DNA of 64,000 bases, taken from positions 421,676 through 485,675 of the forward strand of contig NZ_VFPM01000004.1 of assembly GCF_006716675.1 (NCBI RefSeq), read 5' to 3'. The stretch's first letter is position 1. Each line of letters opens with the position of its first letter. This DNA is from Humibacillus xanthopallidus (GTDB taxonomy: Bacteria > Actinomycetota > Actinomycetes > Actinomycetales > Dermatophilaceae). This document shows positions 1 through 9,100 of this stretch, piece after piece. A program made the position numbers and the translations under genes. A model generated the notes under the pieces. That model saw only the letters and a program-made list of their open reading frames with translations. It searched no databases and had not been told where the DNA came from.

Positions 1-615
1 TTCTGCGAGGGCAAGGGCCCGTTCCGCTGGGCCGCGCTCTCCGGCGACCCGCGCGACATCGCCGCGACCGACAAGGCCGTCCTCGAGCTCTTCCCGGACA
101 ACGATCGCCTGCACAAGTGGATCCGCGGTGCGCAGGATCGGATCGCCTTCCAGGGTCTGCCTGCTCGCATCTGCTGGCTCGGCTACGGCGAGCGCGACAA
201 GGCCGGTCTGAAGTTCAACGAGATGGTGCGCACGGGTGAGCTCTCGGCGCCGATCGTCATCGGCCGCGACCACCTCGACAGCGGCTCCGTCGCGAGCCCC
301 TACCGCGAGACCGAAGCCATGGCCGACGGCTCCGACGCGATCGCCGACTGGCCGCTGCTCAACGCGCTCGTCAACACGAGCTCGGGTGCGAGCTGGGTCT
401 CGATCCACCACGGCGGCGGCGTCGGCATCGGCCGCAGCCTCCACGCCGGGCAGGTCTCGCTCGCCGACGGCACCGACCTCGCGGCGCAGAAGCTCGCCCG
501 CGTCCTCACCAACGACCCCGGCATGGGTGTCATCCGCCACGTCGACGCGGGCTACGAGATCGCCGACCGCGTCGCGCACGAGCGGGGCGTCCGCATCCCC
601 ATGCAGGAGGGCTGA
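1..615 (+). CDS. hutU: Urocanate hydratase, C-terminal part
   Basis: This is the last 204 residues of urocanate hydratase, which converts urocanate to 4-imidazolone-5-propionate in cytoplasmic histidine breakdown; the start lies outside the window. The frame is open from base 1. Family hallmarks are GPFRWAALSGDP near the start, QGLPARICWLGYG, whose Cys (residue 58 of this fragment) matches the active-site Cys410 of the Pseudomonas enzyme by counting from the C-terminus, the block ELSAPIVIGRDHLDSGSVAS, and SIHHGGGVGIGRS. The gene ends MQEG-stop, the normal family end. Other hut genes (M20 hydrolase, hutF, hutI) follow on the same strand 1.1 kb downstream, separated by two genes on the opposite strand, so they probably have their own promoter. 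hutH is not in the window. Confidence 0.97.
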   Translation, partial: FCEGKGPFRWAALSGDPRDIAATDKAVLELFPDNDRLHKWIRGAQDRIAFQGLPARICWLGYGERDKAGLKFNEMVRTGELSAPIVIGRDHLDSGSVASPYRETEAMADGSDAIADWPLLNALVNTSSGASWVSIHHGGGVGIGRSLHAGQVSLADGTDLAAQKLARVLTNDPGMGVIRHVDAGYEIADRVAHERGVRIPMQEG

Positions 616-657
616 GACGCCGTATGCCGTCCGGCGGGGGGTGTGGGCGGTGGCGGC

Positions 658-1035
658 TCAGCGGGGGCGGCGCACCCGGATCGGTCCCTTGGCGTGGTCC
701 GGGTCGATGACCTGCCCACCCTGCGTGATCTGTGCGACGCCGGTGGCGACGAGCCGCCGGGCGGCCATGCGCGCGGGCTCCATGAGCTCGCGCCAGTCGT
801 CGCCGCCGACTGCACGGGCCGCCTCGCTCGGGCACACCGACGCGTCGACCGCACGGGCGTCGAGCAGCGCCTCGAGCGAGTCCTGCAGCTGGAGGTCGAC
901 CTGGGTCAGGCCGTGCTTGCGGCAGCTGTCGGAGCACCAGCGCACCGAGTCCCAGTCACGGGCCCACGCCTTGCGCCAGGTGATCGTGCGGCCGCAGCGG
1001 GCGCACGGCTTCGTCGGCAGCGGGGCTCGTGACAT
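658..1035 (-). CDS. DUF2256 and DUF3253 domain protein
   Basis: This is a 125-residue protein of unknown function. The N-terminal half carries a four-Cys zinc knuckle, CARCGRTITWR followed by RWCSDSCRKHG (the DUF2256 pattern, roughly residues 9-40). The C-terminal half (about residues 50-120) is a DUF3253-like winged-helix-type region ending with repeated basic residues (IRVRRPR). I chose the ATG at 1035 because the zinc motif begins eight residues later; an upstream in-frame ATG at 1116 would add a low-complexity leader. It lies between hutU and the YbaK gene and is convergent with hutU. The zinc knuckle suggests nucleic-acid or protein binding, but that is inference. Confidence 0.85.
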   Translation of the reverse strand: MSRAPLPTKPCARCGRTITWRKAWARDWDSVRWCSDSCRKHGLTQVDLQLQDSLEALLDARAVDASVCPSEAARAVGGDDWRELMEPARMAARRLVATGVAQITQGGQVIDPDHAKGPIRVRRPR

Positions 1036-1132
1036 GGCCCCAGTGTGCGCCCCGGTGACTCCAGGTCCCGCGGGTGGGGGCCGGAAGACGTCACTCGAGG
1101 GAGCCGATGTGGCCACGGGTGGACACTCGGGC

Positions 1133-1666
1133 TCAGGAGCGGTGGGTCTCCTCGTCGGAGATGTCGGCGACGGTCGCGTCGAAGAGGCGGATGACGTCGT
1201 CGCCTTGCACGGTGAGGCCGACGCCGTGCGCGCCGCCCCCGATCGAGATCCGCCGGCCCACGAGGTGCGTGTCGGCGATGACCGGCAGCCGCGTCGCCGA
1301 GCCGAAGGGGGTGATGGTGCCCCGCTCGTAGCCCGTGACCGCTCGGGCGGCGTCGGCGTCGGGCATCGAGATGCGGTTGGTGCCGAGCAGGGCGCGCACC
1401 TTGGCCCAGGAGAACGTGCGGTCGCCCGGGACGAGCACGAAGACGTGATCGTCCTCGGAGCGGCGCACGACGAGGGTCTTGATGAGGTCGCGCGGCTCGA
1501 TGCCCCGCGCGGCAGCGGCCTCCTCGAGGCTGCCGACCCGGCCGTGCTGAGTCACCGTGTGCTCGATGCCCGCCTCGCGGACCGCATCGATCGCCGGGGT
1601 GCGGACGGCGGCGAAGTCACTACGCTCGTCGGTGTCGTCTCGGTCAGGGGCACCCGAAGAGTCCAT
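1133..1666 (-). CDS. YbaK/EbsC-family aminoacyl-tRNA deacylase
   Basis: This 177-residue protein belongs to the YbaK/ProX editing family, which hydrolyses mischarged aminoacyl-tRNA (for example Cys-tRNA-Pro) in the cytoplasm. Visible family features are the LIKTLVVRR strand with its conserved Lys, HVFVLVPGDRTFSWAKVR, and the pocket region YERGTITPFG followed by LPVIAD and GGGAHGVGLTVQGDDVIRL. The ATG at 1666 is preferred over an upstream ATG because the added stretch would be Arg-rich and overlap the divergent gene starting at 1726. About 25 residues precede the domain. The exact tRNA substrate cannot be read from the sequence. Confidence 0.88.
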   Translation of the reverse strand: MDSSGAPDRDDTDERSDFAAVRTPAIDAVREAGIEHTVTQHGRVGSLEEAAAARGIEPRDLIKTLVVRRSEDDHVFVLVPGDRTFSWAKVRALLGTNRISMPDADAARAVTGYERGTITPFGSATRLPVIADTHLVGRRISIGGGAHGVGLTVQGDDVIRLFDATVADISDEETHRS

Positions 1667-1725
1667 GTCAACCAGACTAGTAACGTCGCCGGCCCAGCAC
1701 GCCGGCCCCATGATCGGAGATCGTC

Positions 1726-3024
1726 GTGACTGCCCCCCTCGACAGCGGCGCTGTCGACACCACCCCCCTCGACCCGGTCCCCTTCGACCGGATGTGGGCG
1801 CAGCTCGAGACCGTCGGCCGCGCGCCCGAGACGGGCGGCTACCGACGGTTCGCATGGACCCGCACCGACCACGACCTGCGCGAGTGGTTCGCGGGGGAGT
1901 GCGCGACGCGTGGTCTCGAGGTCGTCGAGGACCGCGCGGGCAACCAGTGGGCCTGGTGGGGTGACCCCGACGTGACCCCCGGTGTCGTCATCGGCTCGCA
2001 CCTCGACTCGGTGCCCGACGGAGGGGCCTTCGACGGCCCGCTCGGCGTCGTCAGCGCTCTCGCCGTCGTCGACGCCCTGCGTGCCCGGGGCGTACAGCCG
2101 GACGTGCCGCTCGGCGTCGTCAACTTCGTCGACGAGGAGGGTGCCCGCTTCGGCGTCGCGTGTGCCGGGTCGCGCCTCATCACCGGCGCCCTCGACGCCG
2201 ACCGCGCGCGCTCGCTCACGGACGTCGACGGCGTGACGATGGCGCAGGCGTGGCGCGCAGCCGGTCGCGACCCCGACTCCCTCGGCCCCGACCCCGAGGC
2301 CATCCGCCGCATCGGTCGCTTCGTCGAGCTGCACGTCGAGCAGGGCAAGGCCCTCGCACTCGCGCCCGATGGCTCTGACGACCTCACGGACCCCTCGCGC
2401 GCCGTCGCCGTGGGGACGGACATCTGGCCGCACGGCCGTTGGCGCGTCGACCTGCCGGGCGAGGCCAACCACGCCGGCACGACGCGCCTCGAGGACCGGC
2501 ACGACGCGATGCTCTCGCTCGCCGACGTCGTGCACGCCACGCGGTCGTATGCCGTGGGGCTGGGCTGCGTCGCCACCGTGGGCAAGGTGCACGTGCAGCC
2601 GGGCGGGGTCAACGCGATCGCGAGCCACGTCACGGCCTGGCTCGACGCGCGCGGACGCAGCGCCCCGGCGGTCCGGGCCACGGTCGAGGCCGTCACCGCG
2701 GAGGCCGAGCGCCTCGGCGGCACCGTGCGCGAGGAGTCGTGGACGCCGACCACCGACTTCGACACCTCGCTCGTCAGCCGGCTGCGCGACGTCCTGCCCG
2801 AGGCCCCCCTGCTCGGCACCGGGGCGGGGCACGACGCGGGGATCCTTGCCACACACGGAGTTTCGGCTGCGATGATCTTCGTGCGCAATCCCACAGGTGT
2901 GTCACACTCACCTGCTGAGTCCGCGACCGCCGAGGACTGCCACCATGGGGTGGCAGCTCTGACTGCCGTCGTCACCGACCTCTGCACCCGGAAGGACGCC
3001 GTCCCGATGAGAGACGCACGATGA
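1726..3024 (+). CDS. M20-family amidohydrolase (allantoate amidohydrolase-like) in the hut operon
   Basis: This 432-residue M20 zinc peptidase-fold amidohydrolase belongs to the hydantoinase/carbamoylase (HyuC/AllC) group. Metal-site motifs are GSHLDSVPDGGAFDGPLGV and NFVDEEGARF, with FVELHVEQGKAL and the dimerisation-domain stretch GEANHAGTTRLEDRHDAM; GAGHDAGILA and GVSHSPAES complete the active site. The start is a GTG with GGAGA five bases upstream. It overlaps hutF by four bases (ATGA). No HutG is seen nearby, so I infer that this enzyme removes the formyl group from the N-formylglutamate made by HutF, or deals with a related N-carbamoyl/formyl amino acid. The family name allantoate amidohydrolase is therefore probably not its job here. 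Confidence 0.9.
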   Translation: MTAPLDSGAVDTTPLDPVPFDRMWAQLETVGRAPETGGYRRFAWTRTDHDLREWFAGECATRGLEVVEDRAGNQWAWWGDPDVTPGVVIGSHLDSVPDGGAFDGPLGVVSALAVVDALRARGVQPDVPLGVVNFVDEEGARFGVACAGSRLITGALDADRARSLTDVDGVTMAQAWRAAGRDPDSLGPDPEAIRRIGRFVELHVEQGKALALAPDGSDDLTDPSRAVAVGTDIWPHGRWRVDLPGEANHAGTTRLEDRHDAMLSLADVVHATRSYAVGLGCVATVGKVHVQPGGVNAIASHVTAWLDARGRSAPAVRATVEAVTAEAERLGGTVREESWTPTTDFDTSLVSRLRDVLPEAPLLGTGAGHDAGILATHGVSAAMIFVRNPTGVSHSPAESATAEDCHHGVAALTAVVTDLCTRKDAVPMRDAR

Positions 3025-4355
3025 CCGCCTACTGGTGCGAGAGCGCATGGCTCACAGGCGGATTCGCCCGACGAGTTCGGCTCGTCACGCAAGACGGACT
3101 CATCAAGGACGTCCTCGTCGGGGCCGACGCCGAGCCCGACGACATCCGCCTCGCGGGTGTCACGCTGCCCGGCATGGCCAATGCCCACAGCCATGCCTTC
3201 CACCGGGCCCTCCGTGGCCGGGTCAACGGCGGTGGCGGCAACTTCTGGAGCTGGCGCGAGCAGATGTACGCCGCTGCCGAGCAGCTCAACCCCGACACGT
3301 ACTTCGCCCTCGCCCGTGCGGTCTTCGCCGAGATGGTGCTGGCCGGCTTCACCGTCGTGGGCGAGTTCCACTACGTGCACCACCGTCCGGGTGGCCAGCG
3401 CTACCGCGACCCGAACGCCATGGGTCTCGCCGTGCGCCAGGCCGCCGAGGAGGCCGGGATCCGCCTCACGCTGCTCGACACCTGCTATCTCGAGGGCGGC
3501 CTCAACGGAGGTGGCCACGTCGAGCTGCACCCCGGGCAGCGCCGCTTCAGCGACGGCACCGTCGACGCGTGGGCCGAGCGCATGGCGGCCCGATCGCCCG
3601 AGACCGACCGGGTGCGGCTCGGCGCGGCGATCCACTCCGTGCGCGCCGTGCGCCGTGAGGACCTGCCGAAGGTCGTGGCAGCCTCCGGGTCCCTGCCGCT
3701 GCACGTCCACCTCTCGGAGCAGCACGGCGAGAACCTCGCCTGCCAGATGTTCTACGGCCGCACACCGACGGAGCTGCTCGACGAGGCCGGGGCGCTCGGC
3801 AGCCACCTGACGAGCGTGCACGCGACCCACCTGACCGAGCACGACATCGAGCTGCTCGGTGGCACGGGCACCGGGGCGTGCATCTGCCCGACGACCGAGC
3901 GCGACCTCGCCGACGGCATCGGCCCGAGCCGGGCCCTGCACGACGCCGGCAGCCCCATCTCGCTCGGCACCGACCAGCACGTCATCATCGACCCGTTCGT
4001 CGAGCTGCGCGGCATCGAGATGCACGAGCGCCTCGTCACCAACGAGCGCGACCGCTTCTCCGCCAACGACCTGCTCCTCGCGGGCTCCTTCAACGGCTAC
4101 CGTGCGCTCGGCTGGTCGGACGGCGGTCACCTCTCCAAGGGCGCCCTCGCAGACTTCGTCACGGTGCGCACCGACACGGTCAACACGGCGGGCTCGGCCG
4201 CCGACCAGATCATCTACTCCTGCGTCGCCGCAGACGTGTCGACCGTCGTCGTCGGCGGGGACGTCGTCGTCAGTGACGGTCGCCACCGCCTCGGCGACGT
4301 GGGCCGTCTGCTCGGCCTCGCCATCGAGCGGGTGGCGGGAGCCGTGAGCCTGTGA
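3021..4355 (+). CDS. hutF: Formimidoylglutamate deiminase
   Basis: HutF is a cytoplasmic amidohydrolase that deiminates N-formimidoyl-L-glutamate to N-formyl-L-glutamate and ammonia. The 444-residue protein has the typical length and order: N-terminal strand domain, the metal motif GMANAHSHAFHRALRGR (about residues 51-67), FTVVGEFHYVHH, LPLHVHLSEQ with the third metal His, CICPTTERDLADG, and the Asp of SLGTDQHVIIDPF. It starts with ATG inside the stop of the M20 gene, and its own end overlaps hutI by four bases, so the three genes are translationally coupled. The next enzyme for its product is probably the M20 protein encoded just upstream. Confidence 0.95.
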   Translation: MTAYWCESAWLTGGFARRVRLVTQDGLIKDVLVGADAEPDDIRLAGVTLPGMANAHSHAFHRALRGRVNGGGGNFWSWREQMYAAAEQLNPDTYFALARAVFAEMVLAGFTVVGEFHYVHHRPGGQRYRDPNAMGLAVRQAAEEAGIRLTLLDTCYLEGGLNGGGHVELHPGQRRFSDGTVDAWAERMAARSPETDRVRLGAAIHSVRAVRREDLPKVVAASGSLPLHVHLSEQHGENLACQMFYGRTPTELLDEAGALGSHLTSVHATHLTEHDIELLGGTGTGACICPTTERDLADGIGPSRALHDAGSPISLGTDQHVIIDPFVELRGIEMHERLVTNERDRFSANDLLLAGSFNGYRALGWSDGGHLSKGALADFVTVRTDTVNTAGSAADQIIYSCVAADVSTVVVGGDVVVSDGRHRLGDVGRLLGLAIERVAGAVSL

Positions 4356-5560
4356 GCATCCTCCTCACCGGCATCTCGGAGCTGACGACCAACGATCCGG
4401 AGCGCACCGAGACGTCCGGTGCCGACCCGGGCGACAGCCTGCTCGGGATCGTGCGCGACGCCGCGCTCGTCGTGTCCGGTGCCGGCCCCGACGCCGTCGT
4501 CGAGTGGGTCGGCCTCGAGGCGGACGCCCCCGCTGCCGACGAGCGGCGCGACCTCGGTGGTCGCGCTGTCATCCCCGGCTTCGTCGACTCCCACACGCAC
4601 CTCGTCTTCGCCGGCGACCGGTCCGCGGAGTTCGCCGCGCGCATGACCGGCACGCCCTACGACGGCGGCGGCATCGCCGTCTCGGTCGCCGCGACCCGCG
4701 CCGCGTCCGACGACGAGCTGCGCGCCCTCGTCGCCGCCCGCGTCGCCGAGATGCGGGCCCAGGGCACGACGACGGTCGAGATCAAGAGCGGCTACGGTCT
4801 CACCGTCGACGACGAGCTGCGCTCCCTTCGCATCGCGCGCGAGTTCACCTCTCACACAACGTTCCTCGGCGCCCATGTCGTGCCACGTGAGCACGCTGCC
4901 GACCGGACGGCATACCTCGAGCTCGTCATCGGTCCGATGCTGGACGCCGTCGTCGCCGCAGGCGGCGCCGCGCTGGCCGAGAGCATCGACGTCTTCTGCG
5001 AGCCGCACTCCGCCCACGCCTTCGACGGAGACGAGGCCCGTGCGGTCCTCGAGGCCGGTCGTGCCGCGGGGCTGGCCCTGCGGGTGCACGGCAACCAGCT
5101 CGGACACGGACCGGGCGTGCAGCTCGCCTGTGAGCTCGGGGCACGCAGCGTCGACCACTGCACCTACCTCAGCGATGCCGACGTCGACGCGCTTGTCGCT
5201 GCCCGCGGCACGACGGTCGCGACGCTCCTGCCGGGGGTGGAGTTCTCGACGCGGTCGCCCTACCCCGACGCGCGTCACCTCATCGACGCCGGTGTCGACG
5301 TGGCCCTGGCCAGCGACTGCAACCCGGGCACCTGCTACTCGTCATCGATGCCCTTCGCCATCGCCCTCGCGGTGCGTGAGATGGGCATGACACCGGCGGA
5401 GGCGCTCCATGCCGCGACGGCGGTGTCGGCCCGGTCGCTGGGCCTCGACCGACGCCTCGCCCCGGGCCAGCCGGCTGAGCTCGCCGTCATCGACGGCCCG
5501 AGCCACCTGCACCTCGCCTACCGTGCCGGGGTGCCGATCGTGCGCGCCCTCGACCTGTAG
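4352..5560 (+). CDS. hutI: Imidazolonepropionase
   Basis: HutI hydrolyses 4-imidazolone-5-propionate to N-formimidoyl-L-glutamate, the step between HutU and HutF. The 402-residue amidohydrolase shows the metal motif GFVDSHTHLVFAGDR, the substrate-loop ARMTGTPYDGGGIAVSV, TTVEIKSGYGL, TFLGAHVVP, the HGNQLG strand and ALASDCNPGTCYSSSMPF with the catalytic Asp. The start is GTG, overlapping hutF by four bases. It is the last gene of the hut run; the next gene downstream is on the opposite strand only ten bases away, and I see no clear terminator between them. Confidence 0.96.
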   Translation: MSILLTGISELTTNDPERTETSGADPGDSLLGIVRDAALVVSGAGPDAVVEWVGLEADAPAADERRDLGGRAVIPGFVDSHTHLVFAGDRSAEFAARMTGTPYDGGGIAVSVAATRAASDDELRALVAARVAEMRAQGTTTVEIKSGYGLTVDDELRSLRIAREFTSHTTFLGAHVVPREHAADRTAYLELVIGPMLDAVVAAGGAALAESIDVFCEPHSAHAFDGDEARAVLEAGRAAGLALRVHGNQLGHGPGVQLACELGARSVDHCTYLSDADVDALVAARGTTVATLLPGVEFSTRSPYPDARHLIDAGVDVALASDCNPGTCYSSSMPFAIALAVREMGMTPAEALHAATAVSARSLGLDRRLAPGQPAELAVIDGPSHLHLAYRAGVPIVRALDL

Positions 5561-5570
5561 GCCGCCGGCC

Positions 5571-6197
5571 TCAGCTCGCGGTCGTGGGCGGTGCCGCCCT
5601 CGACCGGTCGGCGAGCAGCGGGACGCCGTCGCCGAGGCGCATCATGAGGGGCAGCTCGAAGTGACCCGAGCGTGACGCCAGGGGCTTGTCACTGAACCCC
5701 AGCGCGCCCTCGACGTCGCACACGCCCGAGTGGAGGGAGACGAGACGCCCGTCGCGGACCGTCGCGACGGCCGCCTTGAGCGCGAAGGTGAGGGAGAGCT
5801 CGAACTCCACCGTCGCGAGGGGGACGTCGTCGAGCCGCAGCTCGACCCGCGGCTGGTGGCTCGACGTGATGGAGTGCGAGGCGAGGTCGAGCACCTCGCT
5901 GGTGCCGATCGCCCCCCTCGTGCGCTGGGCGGCCGCGTGCAGGTCGTCGAACTTGCGCCACCCCTCGAGGATGAGGGTGTCGAGCCCGATGTCGAGCAGG
6001 CCGTGGACGACGGAGGCGAGCTGGTCACCCACCGCGTCGAGCCCGGCCTTGGACAGGGTGCGCAGCCCCGAGGTCGCAGCCCCGACGACCCCGCTGTCCT
6101 TGAGCGCGTCGGCGAGCTGGTGGAGGGAGTCGTCGTCACCACCGAAGAGGAAGGCGGCGGCACTGAGCGTGGGGGCGGCGGCGGTGGTGGTGGTCAT
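5571..6197 (-). CDS. Unknown protein coupled to a repeat-rich surface protein
   Basis: I do not recognise this 208-residue protein. It has no signal peptide or membrane segment. The N-terminal half is Ala/Leu-rich and probably helical (LSAAAFLFGGDDDSLHQLADALKDS). The second half looks like a beta-rich domain with alternating hydrophobic residues (RVELRLDDVPLATVEFELSLTFALKAAVATV) that may bind or sense a small molecule or a membrane. Its ATG overlaps the stop of the upstream surface-protein gene (ATGA), so both are made from one message and probably act together. The stop lies ten bases from the stop of hutI on the other strand. Confidence 0.8.
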   Translation of the reverse strand: MTTTTAAAPTLSAAAFLFGGDDDSLHQLADALKDSGVVGAATSGLRTLSKAGLDAVGDQLASVVHGLLDIGLDTLILEGWRKFDDLHAAAQRTRGAIGTSEVLDLASHSITSSHQPRVELRLDDVPLATVEFELSLTFALKAAVATVRDGRLVSLHSGVCDVEGALGFSDKPLASRSGHFELPLMMRLGDGVPLLADRSRAAPPTTAS

Positions 6198-9100
6198 CGG
6201 TCCTCCTCGGTGGCGATGTCGACGCGTGCGGGATCGGACCGTGGCACGAGCCGGATGCCGACGGACGGGCCCGCGTCCGGCTCGCGACCCGCGCTGACGC
6301 TGCCCTGCACGGGTGTCGCCGTCACGAGGACGTGCTGGCTGACCCAGCGTCGCTGCCTCCGGTTGCGGACGGTGTTCGCCGCAGCGGCAAGGGCGATGAG
6401 GGCGAGGCCGAGCAGGAGCCAGACGAACCAGCTGGGGCCCTTCTGAGGCGCGGGCGGGAGCGTGAACCCCACCTGCTTGATCGGGCGGCCGTCGATGGCC
6501 GTGACCTGGGCCGTGCCGGTTCCAGGGCCTGCGTCAGCGCCGGTGCCGGCGCCGGAGGGTGGGTCCCCCGAGATCGTCGTGGCGGCGACGATGGTGCCGT
6601 CGGCCGCGATCGTCGTGACGTCCTGCACGGGGCGGTCGTCGACGAGCACGACGACGGGGCAGGTGGCGAAGCGCGTGGCGAAGACGCCGTCGACCCGCAC
6701 CGACGCGGCGCCGCCGTCGGCGGGCTGGGTCGTCGCGGTCAGCGTCGTGAGGTCCGTGGGCGCCACCAGGCACGAGCCGGGCCCGGCCCGCACGTCGAGG
6801 GAGGCCTGCCCCGTGAGCGTCGTCGCGGCGCGCGCGCGCACGTCGGTGCGGGCGGACATCGCGCGCGACACCGTGATGCCGGCGGGACGGCCGGCGACCG
6901 CGGTGCCGTCGGCGACCGCGGTGCCGCCGGCCACGGCGGGGGCCACGACAGCGGGCGCAGGGGGGGCCACGGCGGGCGCAGCGCTCGCCACCCCGGTGAA
7001 CGTGCCGGTCACCGTGTGGGGACCGGGCGTCGTGGCGATGCAGGTGGCGCCGGCGCAGGAGCCGTCGGGCGACATCGTGAAGGTCGTCTGGCTCGTGAGG
7101 TCGGCGACCGGGGTGCCGGCTGTGTCGACGCCGGTCGCGACGTAGGTGACGCCGGCGCCCGCGTCGGCCTGGGCGGTGCCGGGACTCACCTGGATGTTCG
7201 CGATGGCGCCGGGCGTCCGGTCGGCAACCCCCCGCTTGGCGACGACCTCGACCGGCACGACGTCGGTGACCGAGCCGCCCGTGGTGTAGAGCGTGCCCGT
7301 CACCGTGTGCCTGCCCAGGCGCCCGGCCGAGCACGTCTGCCCGCTGCACTGACCGTCAGGCGTGATGTCGAAGGCGGAGTAGCGGGTGAGGTCGGTGACG
7401 ACGGCACCGTCCTTGTCGACGCCGACGGCGGTGAAGGTCGCCGTCTGGTCCGGTCGGGTCTGGGCGAAGCGCGGGTTGAGCCGGAGCCCGACGACGTCGG
7501 TCGCGACGACGAGCACGTCCGCACTCGTGGTGACCGTGTCCGGGCCCAGGTCTGCGGAAGCCGTGACGGTGTGGGCCCCGACGGTGGTGGCCGAGCACGT
7601 CTGGCCGGTGCAGCTGCCGTCCGGTCCGATGGCGACCGTCGTCGAGACGGTGAGCTCGGCGAGCCGGTTGCCGAACCCGTCGGTGCCGTAGGCGCGGAAG
7701 GCGACCTTCGCGCGGACGGTCGCAACCGCGCTGGGCGGGTCGAGCTGCAGCCGCTGCAGAGGACCGGGACTCACCTCGACGACCGTGGAGCCGCGCACGG
7801 GTGCCCCACCGTCGGTGACGAGCGCTGTGATCTCGTACGTCTTCGCCTCGGTCGCGGTGCACGAGGCACCCGTGCACCTCCCGGGTGCGGTTATCGTGAA
7901 GGCGGCGCGGTCGGTGACGTCGCCGACGGTGTTGCCGAACGTGTCCGTGCCCTGAGCCCGGACGTCGACCGGCTGCCCGGCCGAGACGCTGGTCCGCGAC
8001 GGCGAGACCACGAGGACCGCGACCGGTCCCGGCGTCACCACGAGCGCGGAGGTTCCGGTGACGCGACGCCCGGCGACGTCGACGGTGCCTCGGACGGCAT
8101 ACGTCTGGGCGGTGGTTGCCGTGCAGGTGGCGCCCGTGCAGCGGCCCGGCGCGGTGACCGTGAAGGCGGTCGTGCTGGTGACTTCGCCGAGTGGGTTGCC
8201 GAACCAGTCGGTGCCGACGGCGCGGAAGGACACCGCCTGGCCCGCGACAGCACTCGCCTGCTGGGGGGTGAGCGTCAGCCGGCCCAGGGGACCCGGCACC
8301 ACCCGGAGCGTCGCCGAGCCGCGGAACGTCCCGTCAGGGATCGTGACGGTCCCGACCACGGTGTAGGAGCCGGCCTGCGTTGCGGTGCACACGGCGCCGC
8401 TGCACCGGCCCGGTGTGGTCATCCGGAAGGTGGTGAGGGCGGTGAGGTCGGCGACCGGCCGGCCCGTCCCGTCGAGGCCGCGGGCGGCATACGTCACCGT
8501 GCCGCCGGCGGTGATCGTGCTCGCCGTCCCATCGATGCGCACCGCGGTGACGCGGCTCGTCGGGGGCGCGGGAGTCGGACCCGGCTGTGGCGTCGGACCG
8601 GGCGTCGGAGTCGGAGCCGGAGTGGGGGTGGGCGACGGAGGCGGTGTGGGAGTGGGTGACGGTGTGGGTGACGGAGTCGGACCCGGCGACGGGGTCGGAC
8701 CGGGCCGGGTGTGACGCTTCGGCACGACCTGCACCTGCGCGGTGCCCCGGACCGAGGTGCCGCTGCCCGCGAGCACGCCTGTCACGGTGTGCCGCCCGAG
8801 GTGCTCTGCCGCGCAGGACGACCCGGCGCACGACCCGTCTCGACGCGCCACGGAGCCGCCGGTCGCGGCGAACGAGATCGAGAAGCTCGTGCGGCTCGTG
8901 ACGTCGCCGAGACGACGACCGGAGGCGTCGACGGCCACGGCCGTGTAGGTCACCCGCTGGCCGGGCGTGACGAAGACGCGTCGGGGGCTGAGCACCAGGC
9001 GCGCCACCCTGGCGGTGGGCCGCGACTGCGAGCCGGATGCCGTTCGGGCAGTGGGCGATCCGGATGCCTTGGCGCCGGACTTCGACGTCGTGGTGCTGTG

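Noticed and set aside
1552..4286. Long minus-strand frames across the hut genes
   Set aside because: They run antisense to the M20, hutF and hutI genes, which have full catalytic motifs, and give low-complexity products.
5571..6197. Toxin-antitoxin or immunity protein for the surface protein
   Set aside because: There is no toxin domain in the repeat protein and the partner has no antitoxin or immunity signature; coupling alone is not enough.
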